Source: Blautia schinkii DSM 10518
GTDB lineage: Bacteria > Bacillota > Clostridia > Lachnospirales > Lachnospiraceae
Reading direction: 5' to 3'
Length of the DNA: 64,000 nucleotides
Assembly (NCBI GenBank): GCA_000702025.1
Contig: JNKJ01000006.1
Span: 323,527-387,526 of the forward strand
In this document: one piece after another, positions 52,601 to 61,272 of the stretch
How positions within the stretch are numbered: the first letter of the stretch is position 1
How the letters are laid out: every line of letters starts with the position of its first letter
Translations under genes and position numbers: made by a program
Notes under the pieces: generated by a model
The model's database searches: none
What the model saw: the letters and a program-made list of their open reading frames with translations, nothing else
Told to the model about the DNA's origin: nothing

Positions 52601-53647
52601 ATGAAAAGCTTGGCAGTTACAAAGGATCATCGTTTAGAGATAGTGGAAGTACCTGTACCGGAGATAGATTCCAGCAGTTTTTTGATTCAAAATCTGGCCT
52701 GTGGGATATGCAGCGGAACAGACACAAAAATTTTACATGGTAAGTTTAAGGGTGTGACCAAGTATCCGGCTCTGTTGGGACATGAGGCTGTGGGCAGGGT
52801 GATAAAGTGCGGAAAAGACGTGGAGCAGTTTAAGGAAGGCGACCTTGTTATATCGGCCAATATTCCGATGTCGGTTGGAGGATATGAGTCTGCCTGGGGC
52901 GGTTATTCAGAGTACCTGGTAGGCAGGGACTGGAAGGCTATGGCCAGAAATGGTTCGGGGCCTTTCACACCTGGATTTGAAGAAAGTATTTATACGCAGA
53001 TGACCCTTCCACAGGATTTCGACCCGGTTAAAAGTACTATGATCGTAACTTTACGTGAAGTGTTGGCAGCCGCACTGCATTTCGGTTTCCAATGCGGGAA
53101 AAGTCTGGCTGTTTTCGGCGCAGGCCCTGTAGGGCTGACTTTTATCAAATTTGCAAAGCTTCTGGGAGTGTCGCCAATTATTGCTTTTGATATTCTCCCG
53201 GAAAAGTTAGAGGAGGCTACGGCAGCCGGTGCGGATTTTGTGTACAACAGTAAGGGCATAGCACCTGGTACGGCGGTACGCTCCATTTGTCCCCGGGGTG
53301 TGGATTTCGTCCTGGATGCCGTAGGGGTGAACGAGATTATAAACCAAGGGTTAACGGTTGTAAAAGACGGAGGGGAAATACTTGTGTATGGCATATCCCC
53401 GGAAATGCGGACAGACATTGACTGGAGTCTCGCACCTTACAATTGGAAGCTTCAGTTCCTGCATATGCCCATTAAACCTAAGGAGGCAGCGGCACATCAT
53501 ATGATTATCAATTGGATTCACATGGGATTGATTAATCTTGATGATTATATTTCTCATGTTTTTGCTTTTGATGATATCTTAAGTGCATTTGAAATCGTGG
53601 AGAAACATCTACCATGTAAGAAAATTGTTATTAAATATGAGCCATGA
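52601..53647 (+). CDS. zinc-type MDR alcohol/polyol dehydrogenase
   Basis: This 348-residue medium-chain dehydrogenase has the catalytic-metal Cys in ACGICSGTD, GHEAVGRVIKCG and a Rossmann motif VFGAGPVGLTF (about residues 168-178). The four-Cys structural-zinc lobe seen in sorbitol and threonine dehydrogenases is missing. It probably oxidises a polyol or sugar to a ketose with NAD(P). ATG 52601 with GGAGG upstream is chosen over the longer frame. A PfkB kinase gene follows 10 bp later, so it belongs to the sugar-catabolic operon. Confidence 0.88.
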   Translation: MKSLAVTKDHRLEIVEVPVPEIDSSSFLIQNLACGICSGTDTKILHGKFKGVTKYPALLGHEAVGRVIKCGKDVEQFKEGDLVISANIPMSVGGYESAWGGYSEYLVGRDWKAMARNGSGPFTPGFEESIYTQMTLPQDFDPVKSTMIVTLREVLAAALHFGFQCGKSLAVFGAGPVGLTFIKFAKLLGVSPIIAFDILPEKLEEATAAGADFVYNSKGIAPGTAVRSICPRGVDFVLDAVGVNEIINQGLTVVKDGGEILVYGISPEMRTDIDWSLAPYNWKLQFLHMPIKPKEAAAHHMIINWIHMGLINLDDYISHVFAFDDILSAFEIVEKHLPCKKIVIKYEP

Positions 53648-53657
53648 AGGTGTGATA

Positions 53658-54602
53658 ATGATAGAAAAAGATATTGATGTTATATGTATAGGGTTTGCAG
53701 CACAGGATATTGTAATGCTTGGAATTCCTCAGGATGCGCTTTTGAGAGATTCTGTGACGGCACGTAAGACAGAGATTACCTCCGGAGGAGATGCCAATAA
53801 TCAGGCAGTCGTATTGGGGCGTTTGGGAAGCAGAACAGCGCTTTTGGTAAAACTGGGTGCAGATGCTATGTCCGATTCTATTTATTCGGAACTTGAAAAA
53901 GAACCGGTGAATCTTTCTTTTGTTCAAAGGTCTGCAGAGGTGCAGAACCTGTTGGCTATATGTGTCTGCAGAGATGATGGACAGAGGAGCTTTCTTCTCG
54001 ACCCGGGAAAAAATTATCATTGGAGCCAGGAAGAAATCGCGGACAGTATTTTGGACAGGACAAAAGCCATATCTTTGGGTAGTCTTTTTCATCTTGGTAA
54101 GCTGGATACAGGAGACGGGGAAATTCTCTTCCGAAGGGCGAAAGAGAGGGGAATCCTCACGTTTGCGGATATGACAGCGGATATCGGACAAATCGGGCCA
54201 GACACTGTAAAGGGGATATATCCATATACTGACTTTTTGATGCCAAGTCTTACAGAGGCTGTTTATATAACCGGAGAACGTGAGCCGGAACGTATAGCAC
54301 GTTTTTTTCTTAAGTCCGGTGTGCAGAATGTGGTGATTAAGCTGGGAGATAAAGGCTGTTATTTTAAAAACCTTAAGGAAGAGTTCTATATGGATGCATT
54401 TTCTGTTCCAGTGGTTGATACCACAGGATGTGGTGATAACTTTGTCGCGGGATTTATACACCAGGTTTTAAAGGGGGCGTCTATGAGAACTGCGGTGCGG
54501 TTTGGCTGTGCTGTGGGGGCCGTGAATGCTTCGCAGGCAGGGGCACACCATGCTGTGGAAAATGAGGCTCAGATAGAAAAATTTATACAGAAGTCAATAT
54601 AG
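53658..54602 (+). CDS. PfkB-family carbohydrate kinase
   Basis: This 314-residue kinase has the N-terminal glycine-rich substrate motif SGGDANNQAVVLGRLG and the C-terminal signature DTTGCGDNFVAGF with the catalytic Asp. It phosphorylates a sugar or sugar phosphate with ATP. In this operon it sits before a class II aldolase, so a ketose-1-phosphate to ketose-1,6-bisphosphate step is plausible. The start at 53658 is chosen from family alignment and AAGG upstream; earlier in-frame ATG codons overlap the dehydrogenase. Confidence 0.9.
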   Translation: MIEKDIDVICIGFAAQDIVMLGIPQDALLRDSVTARKTEITSGGDANNQAVVLGRLGSRTALLVKLGADAMSDSIYSELEKEPVNLSFVQRSAEVQNLLAICVCRDDGQRSFLLDPGKNYHWSQEEIADSILDRTKAISLGSLFHLGKLDTGDGEILFRRAKERGILTFADMTADIGQIGPDTVKGIYPYTDFLMPSLTEAVYITGEREPERIARFFLKSGVQNVVIKLGDKGCYFKNLKEEFYMDAFSVPVVDTTGCGDNFVAGFIHQVLKGASMRTAVRFGCAVGAVNASQAGAHHAVENEAQIEKFIQKSI

Positions 54603-54732
54603 CATAGTGTTGGACAGTGAGTGGAAAAAAATTCCTTGCCCAACCCAACTGAAATGGAGTTTTGTATTGTAACTGTGAAGGCAGTGAACAGTTACGCGCT
54701 ATAAATATAAGTGAATATAAGGAGTAAAAAAT

Positions 54733-55587
54733 ATGGCATTTGAGAAGGTTAGCACAATATTAAAAATGGTTGATGAAGCAGATACAGCCGCGCTGGCATT
54801 TGACTGCGTAGATTATAATACCGTGTATCCGGTAATCAGGGCGGCCGAGCAACTGAAGAAGCCTGTCATTGTGATGTTGTATCCGGAGCACCAGTATTTA
54901 AACCAGCTTACAAGCCTGGGAACTTTCGCAGGTATGGTGAAAGAGCTGGCAGAAAAAGCAAAAGTGCCGGTAGGCCTACACTTGGACCATTGCAGTGATT
55001 ATGAATACATTCTTCAGGCAATTAAGGCGGGATTTACCTCTGTTATGATAGATGGTTCCATGTTGCCTTTTGAGGAAAATATTACAATCACATCCAAGGT
55101 CACAGAAACAGCCCATGCATTGGGTGTTGATGTTGAGGCAGAACTTGGGCATGTGGGCATTGCCGCCAGGGGAGATGGTGAAGTAAAGGACCTCTATACA
55201 CAGCCCCATGCTGCTGCAGAGTTTTGTGCCAGAACAGGGGCGGATTCTATAGCGGTAGCCATTGGAAGCGCCCATGGGGTATATATGACTGAGCCAAAGC
55301 TTGACCTTAAAAGGCTGGAGGAGATTAATGAAGCAGTGAAGGTGCCTCTGGTGCTCCATGGAGGAAGCGGCATTCCTAATGAACAGATGGCACAGGCATT
55401 TCGAAAAGGCATTAATAAGCTTAATGTAGGAACCGAATATTTTCAGCTCTATCACGACACCATTTGTGATTATACGAAGAAGGAGGGGGCTGGCGGAAGT
55501 TTATTTGATATTGGCACATACACTCAAAAAGCTTTATATGAGTATTTGTTAAAGAAAATGCAGCTATGTCAATTTGAATGTAAGTAA
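54733..55587 (+). CDS. class II ketose-bisphosphate aldolase (FbaA/GatY type)
   Basis: This 284-residue metal-dependent aldolase has HLDHCSDYE (catalytic Asp and zinc His, about residues 82-90), the Glu of EAELGHVGI, the zinc His in GSAHGVY and HGGSGIP. It cleaves fructose- or tagatose-type bisphosphates to dihydroxyacetone phosphate plus glyceraldehyde-3-phosphate. AAGGAG precedes the ATG. Its position after a PfkB kinase suits cleavage of a bisphosphorylated ketose; the stereochemical preference is not visible. Confidence 0.92.
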   Translation: MAFEKVSTILKMVDEADTAALAFDCVDYNTVYPVIRAAEQLKKPVIVMLYPEHQYLNQLTSLGTFAGMVKELAEKAKVPVGLHLDHCSDYEYILQAIKAGFTSVMIDGSMLPFEENITITSKVTETAHALGVDVEAELGHVGIAARGDGEVKDLYTQPHAAAEFCARTGADSIAVAIGSAHGVYMTEPKLDLKRLEEINEAVKVPLVLHGGSGIPNEQMAQAFRKGINKLNVGTEYFQLYHDTICDYTKKEGAGGSLFDIGTYTQKALYEYLLKKMQLCQFECK

Positions 55588-55611
55588 TTTATGGGGTAAC
55601 AGGGGGATAAG

Positions 55612-56649
55612 ATGAAAAAAATACTGGTTATTGTGGACTATATAGTAAAAGATGGACAGATGGAGAGATTTCGAGAGTTTGAAAAGTATGGATATCTGGT
55701 GGAGTTTGTCCGCGACAGGCCGGAAATCACAGATCATGAAACATTCAGCCAGATGTTTCTGCAGTTTGAGAAATATGGTCCGGATGTCCTGCCTGTAAAT
55801 CAGGAAATGGCAGAAAAAATGAGGGACGCAGAAATAGTAATTTCACATATAAGCGCCGTCAGCAGTCAGGCTATACGGCAGGCAGAATGTTTAAAGGCTA
55901 TATGCATTATGAGAAGTGGTGTGGAGAATATCAATTTAAAGACAGCTGCAGAAAAGGGCATTAGGGTTATCAATTCGCCAGGAAGGCTGGCAGTTCCTGT
56001 TTCTGAATTTACTGTGGGACTTATCATATCCGAGATGAAAAATATCGCCAGAAGCCATAGAAAGATATATGAGCATGACTTTGGAAAGGATTTCCCAAAC
56101 TCCGCTTATTCTTATAATATCTGTGATAAGCAGGTAGGGCTGGTGGGCGGGGGAATGGTAGGGAGACGCGTCGCCGCAATTATGAACGCTTTTGGCGCGC
56201 ATGTTTTAATATATGATCCCTACATGACAAAGGATGAAATAATGGCTCTTGGCTGCGAACCGGCAGAGCTTAATGAATTGTGCCGAAAATCTGATGTGAT
56301 ATCTGTTCACTACAGACTAACAGATGAGACAAGAAATATGATTGGCAGGGAGCAGTTCGCACTGATGAAACCAACTTGTTTCTTTATCAATACGGCAAGA
56401 GCCGGGCTTGTGGAAGAAGAGGCTCTGCTTGAGGCTCTTCAGCAACGGAAAATCGGGGGAGCCGGGCTTGATGTATTTCACCAGGAGCCCTTGCCTTCAG
56501 ACCATCCTTTTTTTAAGCTTGACAATGTGACCATGACAGCCCATCTAGCCGGGACAAGCGCTGACATTTTTGAAATGACTTACAGAATCATGGCGGATAC
56601 GTTGCGGCATTATATGGAGACAGGGGAGTGGCTTAACGCAGTGATTTGA
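55612..56649 (+). CDS. D-2-hydroxyacid dehydrogenase (SerA-like)
   Basis: This 345-residue protein has the D-isomer-specific 2-hydroxyacid dehydrogenase layout: a NAD motif GLVGGGMVGRRVA (about residues 177-189), the catalytic Arg in NTARAGLVEE, a Glu in the HQEPLP segment and the catalytic His in TAHLAG. It interconverts a 2-hydroxy acid and a 2-keto acid. It is short of the regulatory ACT domain of biosynthetic SerA, so a catabolic role is likely. It sits between the aldolase and the FGGY kinase; the true substrate is unknown. Confidence 0.9.
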   Translation: MKKILVIVDYIVKDGQMERFREFEKYGYLVEFVRDRPEITDHETFSQMFLQFEKYGPDVLPVNQEMAEKMRDAEIVISHISAVSSQAIRQAECLKAICIMRSGVENINLKTAAEKGIRVINSPGRLAVPVSEFTVGLIISEMKNIARSHRKIYEHDFGKDFPNSAYSYNICDKQVGLVGGGMVGRRVAAIMNAFGAHVLIYDPYMTKDEIMALGCEPAELNELCRKSDVISVHYRLTDETRNMIGREQFALMKPTCFFINTARAGLVEEEALLEALQQRKIGGAGLDVFHQEPLPSDHPFFKLDNVTMTAHLAGTSADIFEMTYRIMADTLRHYMETGEWLNAVI

Positions 56650-56664
56650 TAGGGGGTGAGTTGA

Positions 56665-58125
56665 ATAAAAGAGGGAATTTTGACAGTGGATTTTGGGACA
56701 AGCAGTGTGCGGGTGTCTTTTATTGAGGCAGAAGATGGAAGTGTTTTGTTTTCTGCTTCCAAACATAACTGTATTGTTTCGCCGTGCAAGGGATACGCTC
56801 AGTTAAATCCGGAACAACTATGGGATAATTCGGTATGTTGCATGTCGGACGTAGTAAGCAAATTGGATAGAGAGAAGATACAGATTTCAGCGTTGGCTTT
56901 CTCATTTTTTGGAGACAACCTGATTTTGTGTGATGAAACATATCGTCCTTTAACTCCGTTAATTTTGTCTTTTGATACCAGAGGGGGCGGGCAAATTTCC
57001 ACATTGTTAGACGATATGGGCTATGAAAAGGTGATAAGAAAAATCGGCAGCGTTCCGGACTGGTCATCTGTGCCGGCAAAATATCTTTGGCTTTGTGAAA
57101 ATAAGCGTGAAATAATAGGTAAGACTGCCTATTGTATCACAAATCAACAGTACATATTGAGAAAGCTGGGGCTTGCTCCGGTAAATGACAAGACAATGGC
57201 GTTTCGGAAATCGCTTTTGAATTTAGAGTCCGCTTGGTGGGACCAAGAGCTTCTGGAATATCTGGGACTTACAGATATACAGCTTGGGGAAATTGTAGAA
57301 TCAGGAGAGGTTATAGGGTCAGTTGTAGAATATGGCAATGTTAGATTTCCCTATCCTGTACCGGTCATACCGGGAGCGCATGACTGCAGCCTTGGATTTG
57401 CAGGACTGGGTTTAAATGAGAACACAGACACACTTATGGGGAATATTACCGGCACTTTTGATCATTTCGGTTTTTTTCGTAAAGACATAGTTATGAATGA
57501 ACAGCTTCTCAGGCAGAGGAAAAACGAGGTGCTAACAGGTTGTGGTTGTTTCAATAAATCCTGGATTGTAATGGGGGCTATTCCTGCATATGGGACTTAT
57601 CTAGAGTGGGTAGTACGCACATTTTTCCAAGATGCCAACCAGGAAACATTTGAAAGGTTATGGGGCCAGGTACAGTTCCATGGACCAAAGAGCATCTTCA
57701 TTTATCCTGCCAGTACCGTAGAAAAAGGGCGCATGGAAGGAATGGAGTTAACGACTACCGGTGTAGATATTTTTGCTGCGGCGGTTGAAGCTTTGACATA
57801 TGAATCCCGTAGAGTCATGGAGCTTTGTCTTACTTGTAAAGGGGAACGGCCATCGGAAATAAGAATAGGAGGAGGAACTTCAAGGTCGGATATCTGGAAC
57901 CAGCTTCGGGCGGATACGATGGGAATTCCCTTCGCCTGTACTCAGAATACGGAGGCGTCATCTATGGGAGCGGCAATCCTGGGAGCAGCAGCTTGTGGTA
58001 TATTTCATGATGTGGAAAGTGCAGCAAAAGAAATGATTCAGGTTACAAAGATATTTGTTCCCGATAAGGAGAATAACTCCAGATATGAGATGGGATATCA
58101 AAGATATATGGAAAAATATTATTAA
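56665..58125 (+). CDS. FGGY-family carbohydrate kinase with non-ATG start
   Basis: This FGGY kinase of about 486 residues has the N-terminal phosphate motif TVDFGTSSVR, a central PGAHDCSLGF and the C-terminal GGGTSRSDIWNQLRADTMG. It phosphorylates a sugar or ketose with ATP. No in-frame ATG exists near the start. The frame opens after a stop at 56662-56664. A TTG at 56680 has GAGGGA only 3 bp upstream and would begin too close to the beta-strand. The codon ATA at 56665, 4 bp after GGGGGTGAG, would give the normal family N-terminus, so an ATA start (or an ATG-to-ATA change) is proposed. Confidence 0.85.
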   Translation: MKEGILTVDFGTSSVRVSFIEAEDGSVLFSASKHNCIVSPCKGYAQLNPEQLWDNSVCCMSDVVSKLDREKIQISALAFSFFGDNLILCDETYRPLTPLILSFDTRGGGQISTLLDDMGYEKVIRKIGSVPDWSSVPAKYLWLCENKREIIGKTAYCITNQQYILRKLGLAPVNDKTMAFRKSLLNLESAWWDQELLEYLGLTDIQLGEIVESGEVIGSVVEYGNVRFPYPVPVIPGAHDCSLGFAGLGLNENTDTLMGNITGTFDHFGFFRKDIVMNEQLLRQRKNEVLTGCGCFNKSWIVMGAIPAYGTYLEWVVRTFFQDANQETFERLWGQVQFHGPKSIFIYPASTVEKGRMEGMELTTTGVDIFAAAVEALTYESRRVMELCLTCKGERPSEIRIGGGTSRSDIWNQLRADTMGIPFACTQNTEASSMGAAILGAAACGIFHDVESAAKEMIQVTKIFVPDKENNSRYEMGYQRYMEKYY

Positions 58126-58236
58126 AGTCATATTTCATTAGTTAAATGTTGATTTTATTTTCTGGGAACGATACAATAACTCATAAGAATAACTTCCATT
58201 ATTTACCAAATTACTTAGGATAGGATGGAATCACAT

Positions 58237-58953
58237 ATGTATATGGATATTGATAAAAATTCACAGACACCAATTTATCAGCAGATTATTGATTTGTTTA
58301 CAACGCAGATGCTGAACGGTGAGCTTGTTCCCGGAAGCAGGGTTCCTTCAGAAAGCGAGATGCAGGAAAGATACGGAATCAGTCGTGTGACAGTGCGAAG
58401 AGCTTACAGTAAGCTAATGGAGGATGGGTATCTCATCCGTAAGCAGGGAAAAGGAACTTTTATCAAGGGTATTCATTATAGTGAAAGTCTTGCATCTACC
58501 AGTTTCAGTGCAACGTGCAGGATGCTGGGATTTAAGCCTGGCAGTAAGGTGATCAAGGTAGGATTTACTAAGGCAACAGATCTGGATGTACAGAAGTTAA
58601 AGGTGAAGGAAGGCCAGAAGATTGCTTACATGGAAAGGCTTCGTTTTGCAGACGGGATTCCTATCCGTTTGGAACGTAATTACTACGCGGCGGCATACTG
58701 TGATATAATTAAAGAAAATATGGAACAGTCTGTCAGAGCCTTGCTGAAGGACAAGTACGGGCTAACTGAGGTCCAACAGATGCATTTTACTATAGAAATC
58801 GGATATGCGGATGAGGAGGAAGCCGGGCTTTTAGGAATTAAAAGAAAATCACCGCTTCTTAAAGTTAATGGGGCTTTGTATGATATGAAGGAGGAACCTA
58901 TATACCGCACAGAAATGCTGCACTTGCCGGACAGATGTGTTTTGGTGGTGTGA
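58237..58953 (+). CDS. GntR-family regulator with UTRA domain
   Basis: This protein of about 238 residues has an N-terminal winged helix (PSESEMQERYGISRVTVRRA) and a C-terminal UTRA effector domain (about 90-235), as in FarR/HutC-type regulators that bind sugar phosphates or related effectors. ATG 58237 is preferred because ATG 58225 directly touches the only Shine-Dalgarno-like sequence. It lies at the end of the sugar operon and is a likely repressor of it. Confidence 0.9.
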   Translation: MYMDIDKNSQTPIYQQIIDLFTTQMLNGELVPGSRVPSESEMQERYGISRVTVRRAYSKLMEDGYLIRKQGKGTFIKGIHYSESLASTSFSATCRMLGFKPGSKVIKVGFTKATDLDVQKLKVKEGQKIAYMERLRFADGIPIRLERNYYAAAYCDIIKENMEQSVRALLKDKYGLTEVQQMHFTIEIGYADEEEAGLLGIKRKSPLLKVNGALYDMKEEPIYRTEMLHLPDRCVLVV

Positions 58954-59000
58954 TTCTAACAGGTATTGTATGTCTTAGGCTGTGCTAACGGATTATCAGC

Positions 59001-59049
59001 TAGTGTCTCCCGGCGCAAATGCATGGTGTATTTACGCCGGGAGGCACTA
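59001..59049. other. long palindrome between convergent genes
   Basis: TAGTGTCTCCCGGCGCAAAT (59001-59020) pairs with 59030-59049 at 18 of 20 positions plus one G-T, around a nine-base loop. No T-tract follows on either strand. It lies between the GntR gene and the convergent HEPN gene and could act as a bidirectional terminator or a mobile palindromic element. The small frame across it is not a gene. Confidence 0.75.
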
Positions 59050-59096
59050 ATAGCATTACTATATCATATTGGCCTCCGCGAAGCCGCGACGCATAC

Positions 59097-59492
59097 CTAC
59101 TCCAAAAGCCAGCTGGCCTCAACTTCTTTTTTTAGCCTGCAAAACATATCATAAAAATCTTCCTTTGCCTGCTTAATAATTCCCAATGCAATCTTCTGAT
59201 TATAGGAATGGGCCACATTGTTTCTCTCCTGCAATGCCCGAAGCCATAAGCCTTCATCTTTAATCATTCCGGCTTTGTACGCTGTTTTAAGAATTATTTT
59301 TGGAGAGCCTGTAGACCCTTCATCATAACCGTGGGCCTCCAAAAGTTCCTTCATCATTTTCCAAGACTGCTCAAAGCATATTTCGTATAACCCTACTAAG
59401 CCTGTCAAAATAACATTGTCAAAGGGTTCTTCATAATTATAAATCTCCTTCATATTTGATAAAGAAGAACAAAAATTCTCATACTTTTTCAT
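59097..59492 (-). CDS. HEPN-domain toxin (HI0074-type nucleotidyltransferase partner)
   Basis: This 131-residue all-helical protein belongs to the HEPN group found with minimal nucleotidyltransferases. Its active-site motif is complete: R-NNVA-H-S-Y (RX4HXY) in ERNNVAHSYNQ, about residues 89-99. HEPN toxins of this type are RNases; the Tyr is the site AMPylated by the partner in characterised systems. AAGGAGGGG precedes its start. It overlaps the MNT gene by 14 bp, antitoxin first, the usual order. Confidence 0.9.
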   Translation of the reverse strand: MKKYENFCSSLSNMKEIYNYEEPFDNVILTGLVGLYEICFEQSWKMMKELLEAHGYDEGSTGSPKIILKTAYKAGMIKDEGLWLRALQERNNVAHSYNQKIALGIIKQAKEDFYDMFCRLKKEVEASWLLE

Positions 59493-59772
59493 AAAGTATT
59501 TTCCCCTCCTTTTTAATGGACTCCTTTAGTTCTTCCTGGATATCCCTATTTAAATCAATAATATCATATTTCAAAAGCGTCCATGTCTCCTCATCCACAT
59601 CCAGCGCAAAACGGACAAAATCTCCACCTTCCACTGCCAAATCGATATCACTGGTTCTCTTGTAATCCCCACGGGCACGGGAACCAAATAAGATTACCTT
59701 GCTGACATTATATTTTTGGGCCAGACTGCAGATTTCTTCAATTACCCGCTGGCTAATTCCTGTTGCTTCCAT
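59479..59772 (-). CDS. MNT-type nucleotidyltransferase antitoxin
   Basis: This 97-residue minimal nucleotidyltransferase has the motif GSRARGDYKRTSDIDLAV (Gly-Ser then Asp-x-Asp, about residues 32-49) and a third acidic residue in KYDIIDLN. In characterised HEPN/MNT pairs it AMPylates and silences the HEPN RNase. AAGGGGGA lies upstream on the minus strand, and a good promoter precedes it. Confidence 0.9.
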   Translation of the reverse strand: MEATGISQRVIEEICSLAQKYNVSKVILFGSRARGDYKRTSDIDLAVEGGDFVRFALDVDEETWTLLKYDIIDLNRDIQEELKESIKKEGKILYEKV

Positions 59773-59819
59773 AAATTATGTCCCCCTTCGCCGTAAAAAC
59801 TATGATGTTATATGTTTTT

Positions 59820-59848
59820 ATCATATCATGCCACTCCATCATTTCCAA
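59820..59848 (-). promoter_or_regulatory. promoter of the MNT/HEPN operon
   Basis: On the minus strand TTGGAA (59848-59843), a 17-bp spacer and TATGAT (59825-59820), about 48 bp before the MNT start codon. Confidence 0.7.
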
Positions 59849-59919
59849 CCCAAATGTTTGGCAATTCCAATGTTTTAATGTCTGCTATAAAATCAGAGAG
59901 TTATCTACATTTTTTAAAG

Positions 59920-59948
59920 TTGAATATATAAATCCCCCATTCTATAAT
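59920..59948 (+). promoter_or_regulatory. promoter of the 60-63 kb sugar importer operon
   Basis: TTGAAT (59920-59925), a 17-bp spacer and TATAAT (59943-59948), about 50 bp before the binding-protein start. Confidence 0.8.
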
Positions 59949-59998
59949 AAATTCATAATAAAAACCAGAACAAACAAAGGGAAAGGGAGGTAGTTACA

Positions 59999-61261
59999 AT
60001 GAAAAAGCGACGCATTTGTACAATTTTGGGGGCTGCGGTTATGATTGCGGCTATGAGCAGCACTATGGTTCACGCCGAAAGTGAGCCGGTGACGATTTCA
60101 TGGGCGGTTTTTGAGACGGACAATTATACGGCGGATTATTACCAGCACATTATTGACACGTTTGAGGCTGACAATCCGAATATTAAAATCGAGAAGGTGT
60201 TAATGACAGGTGATTCCAGGCCGCAGTTCTTGAAAACCATGCTGTCAGCAGGAAATATGCCGGACGTGAACATTGACCCTGTGGATTTGGCGGATATCGA
60301 AGGGGTATATGCAGAGGTTCCGGAGGAGTTATTATCCAAATATGAAGACGGCTACATTGTTACTAATAATGGAAGCAAAAACCTGATTCCTGCATACACG
60401 GCCCTGCGCAGTCAGGTGTACTATAACAAACAGCAGTTTGAAGAAGCAGGTATTACAGAGGTTCCCAAGACCTGGGATGAATTTACAGCAGCCTGCGATA
60501 AGCTGACAGAGGCTGGTTTCACACCTTTGATGGGTGTGGGTGCTGCGGACAGCTGGGCCACAAGCTTTGGTTATTGGAGTGGTGTGGTGAATGCGGAAGT
60601 GGAAGCAGCTTATCCGGAATTTAATAAGCAGGTTCTGGCAGGTGAGGTTTCCTGGACAGATTCGGTAATTGAAGAGACGCTTGTTAAATGGCAGGATCTC
60701 ATCAATGCAGGCTATTATCATAAGGGCAGCATGTCCTTCAGCCATCCTCAGGCATCAGCGGAATTTTTGTCCGGAAGCGCAGCTATGTTTATGGATGGGG
60801 CCTGGGCTTGTGCTACCATCGATTCTGATGAGGCGTACAAGGATAAGTTTGGTGTATTTGTAATGCCGACTCCTTCCGGCGCGTCCAGCTATTGTACCAT
60901 GCCGGGATACTGGGCAGTTTCCGAAACCTGTGAAAACAAAGAGGCAGCGTTTACATTCTGCGAATATGTTTTAGGTGGAAATAAGGATTTATACAGCTAT
61001 TATCTTCAGGCAGACGGAGTTTACTCGGTGACAAAAGAGCCGGTGACTTATGAGATGGGCACCCTGCAGACAGAGTTCCTTGAAAATTATGACAATATGG
61101 AGGTAGTACCTGAAATTACCAAGCTTGTAGGTGATTATAAGCTTCCGTCCGGATTTGAGGATTATACCTGGAAATCCCTTCAGAATGTTTTTACAGGTGC
61201 AGACGTGAAAACGGAATTAGAAGCCTGGGATGCGGAATTTGCACGGATGCTGGAAGGATGA
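59999..61261 (+). CDS. family 1 sugar-binding protein
   Basis: This 420-residue extracellular binding protein has a Sec signal peptide (end MVHAES, no lipobox Cys) and the family 1 fold (VTISWAVFETDNYTADYYQ near the mature start; FLSGSAAMFMDGAWA in the middle). GGGAGG precedes the ATG. It supplies sugar to the two permeases encoded next; a terminator-like hairpin lies between. Again no ATPase gene is included. Confidence 0.92.
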   Translation: MKKRRICTILGAAVMIAAMSSTMVHAESEPVTISWAVFETDNYTADYYQHIIDTFEADNPNIKIEKVLMTGDSRPQFLKTMLSAGNMPDVNIDPVDLADIEGVYAEVPEELLSKYEDGYIVTNNGSKNLIPAYTALRSQVYYNKQQFEEAGITEVPKTWDEFTAACDKLTEAGFTPLMGVGAADSWATSFGYWSGVVNAEVEAAYPEFNKQVLAGEVSWTDSVIEETLVKWQDLINAGYYHKGSMSFSHPQASAEFLSGSAAMFMDGAWACATIDSDEAYKDKFGVFVMPTPSGASSYCTMPGYWAVSETCENKEAAFTFCEYVLGGNKDLYSYYLQADGVYSVTKEPVTYEMGTLQTEFLENYDNMEVVPEITKLVGDYKLPSGFEDYTWKSLQNVFTGADVKTELEAWDAEFARMLEG

Positions 61262-61272
61262 TATAAAAACGC

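Noticed and set aside
58966..59154. Small plus-strand frame of 62 codons
   Set aside because: It runs through the long palindrome, has no ribosome-binding site and overlaps the end of the HEPN gene.
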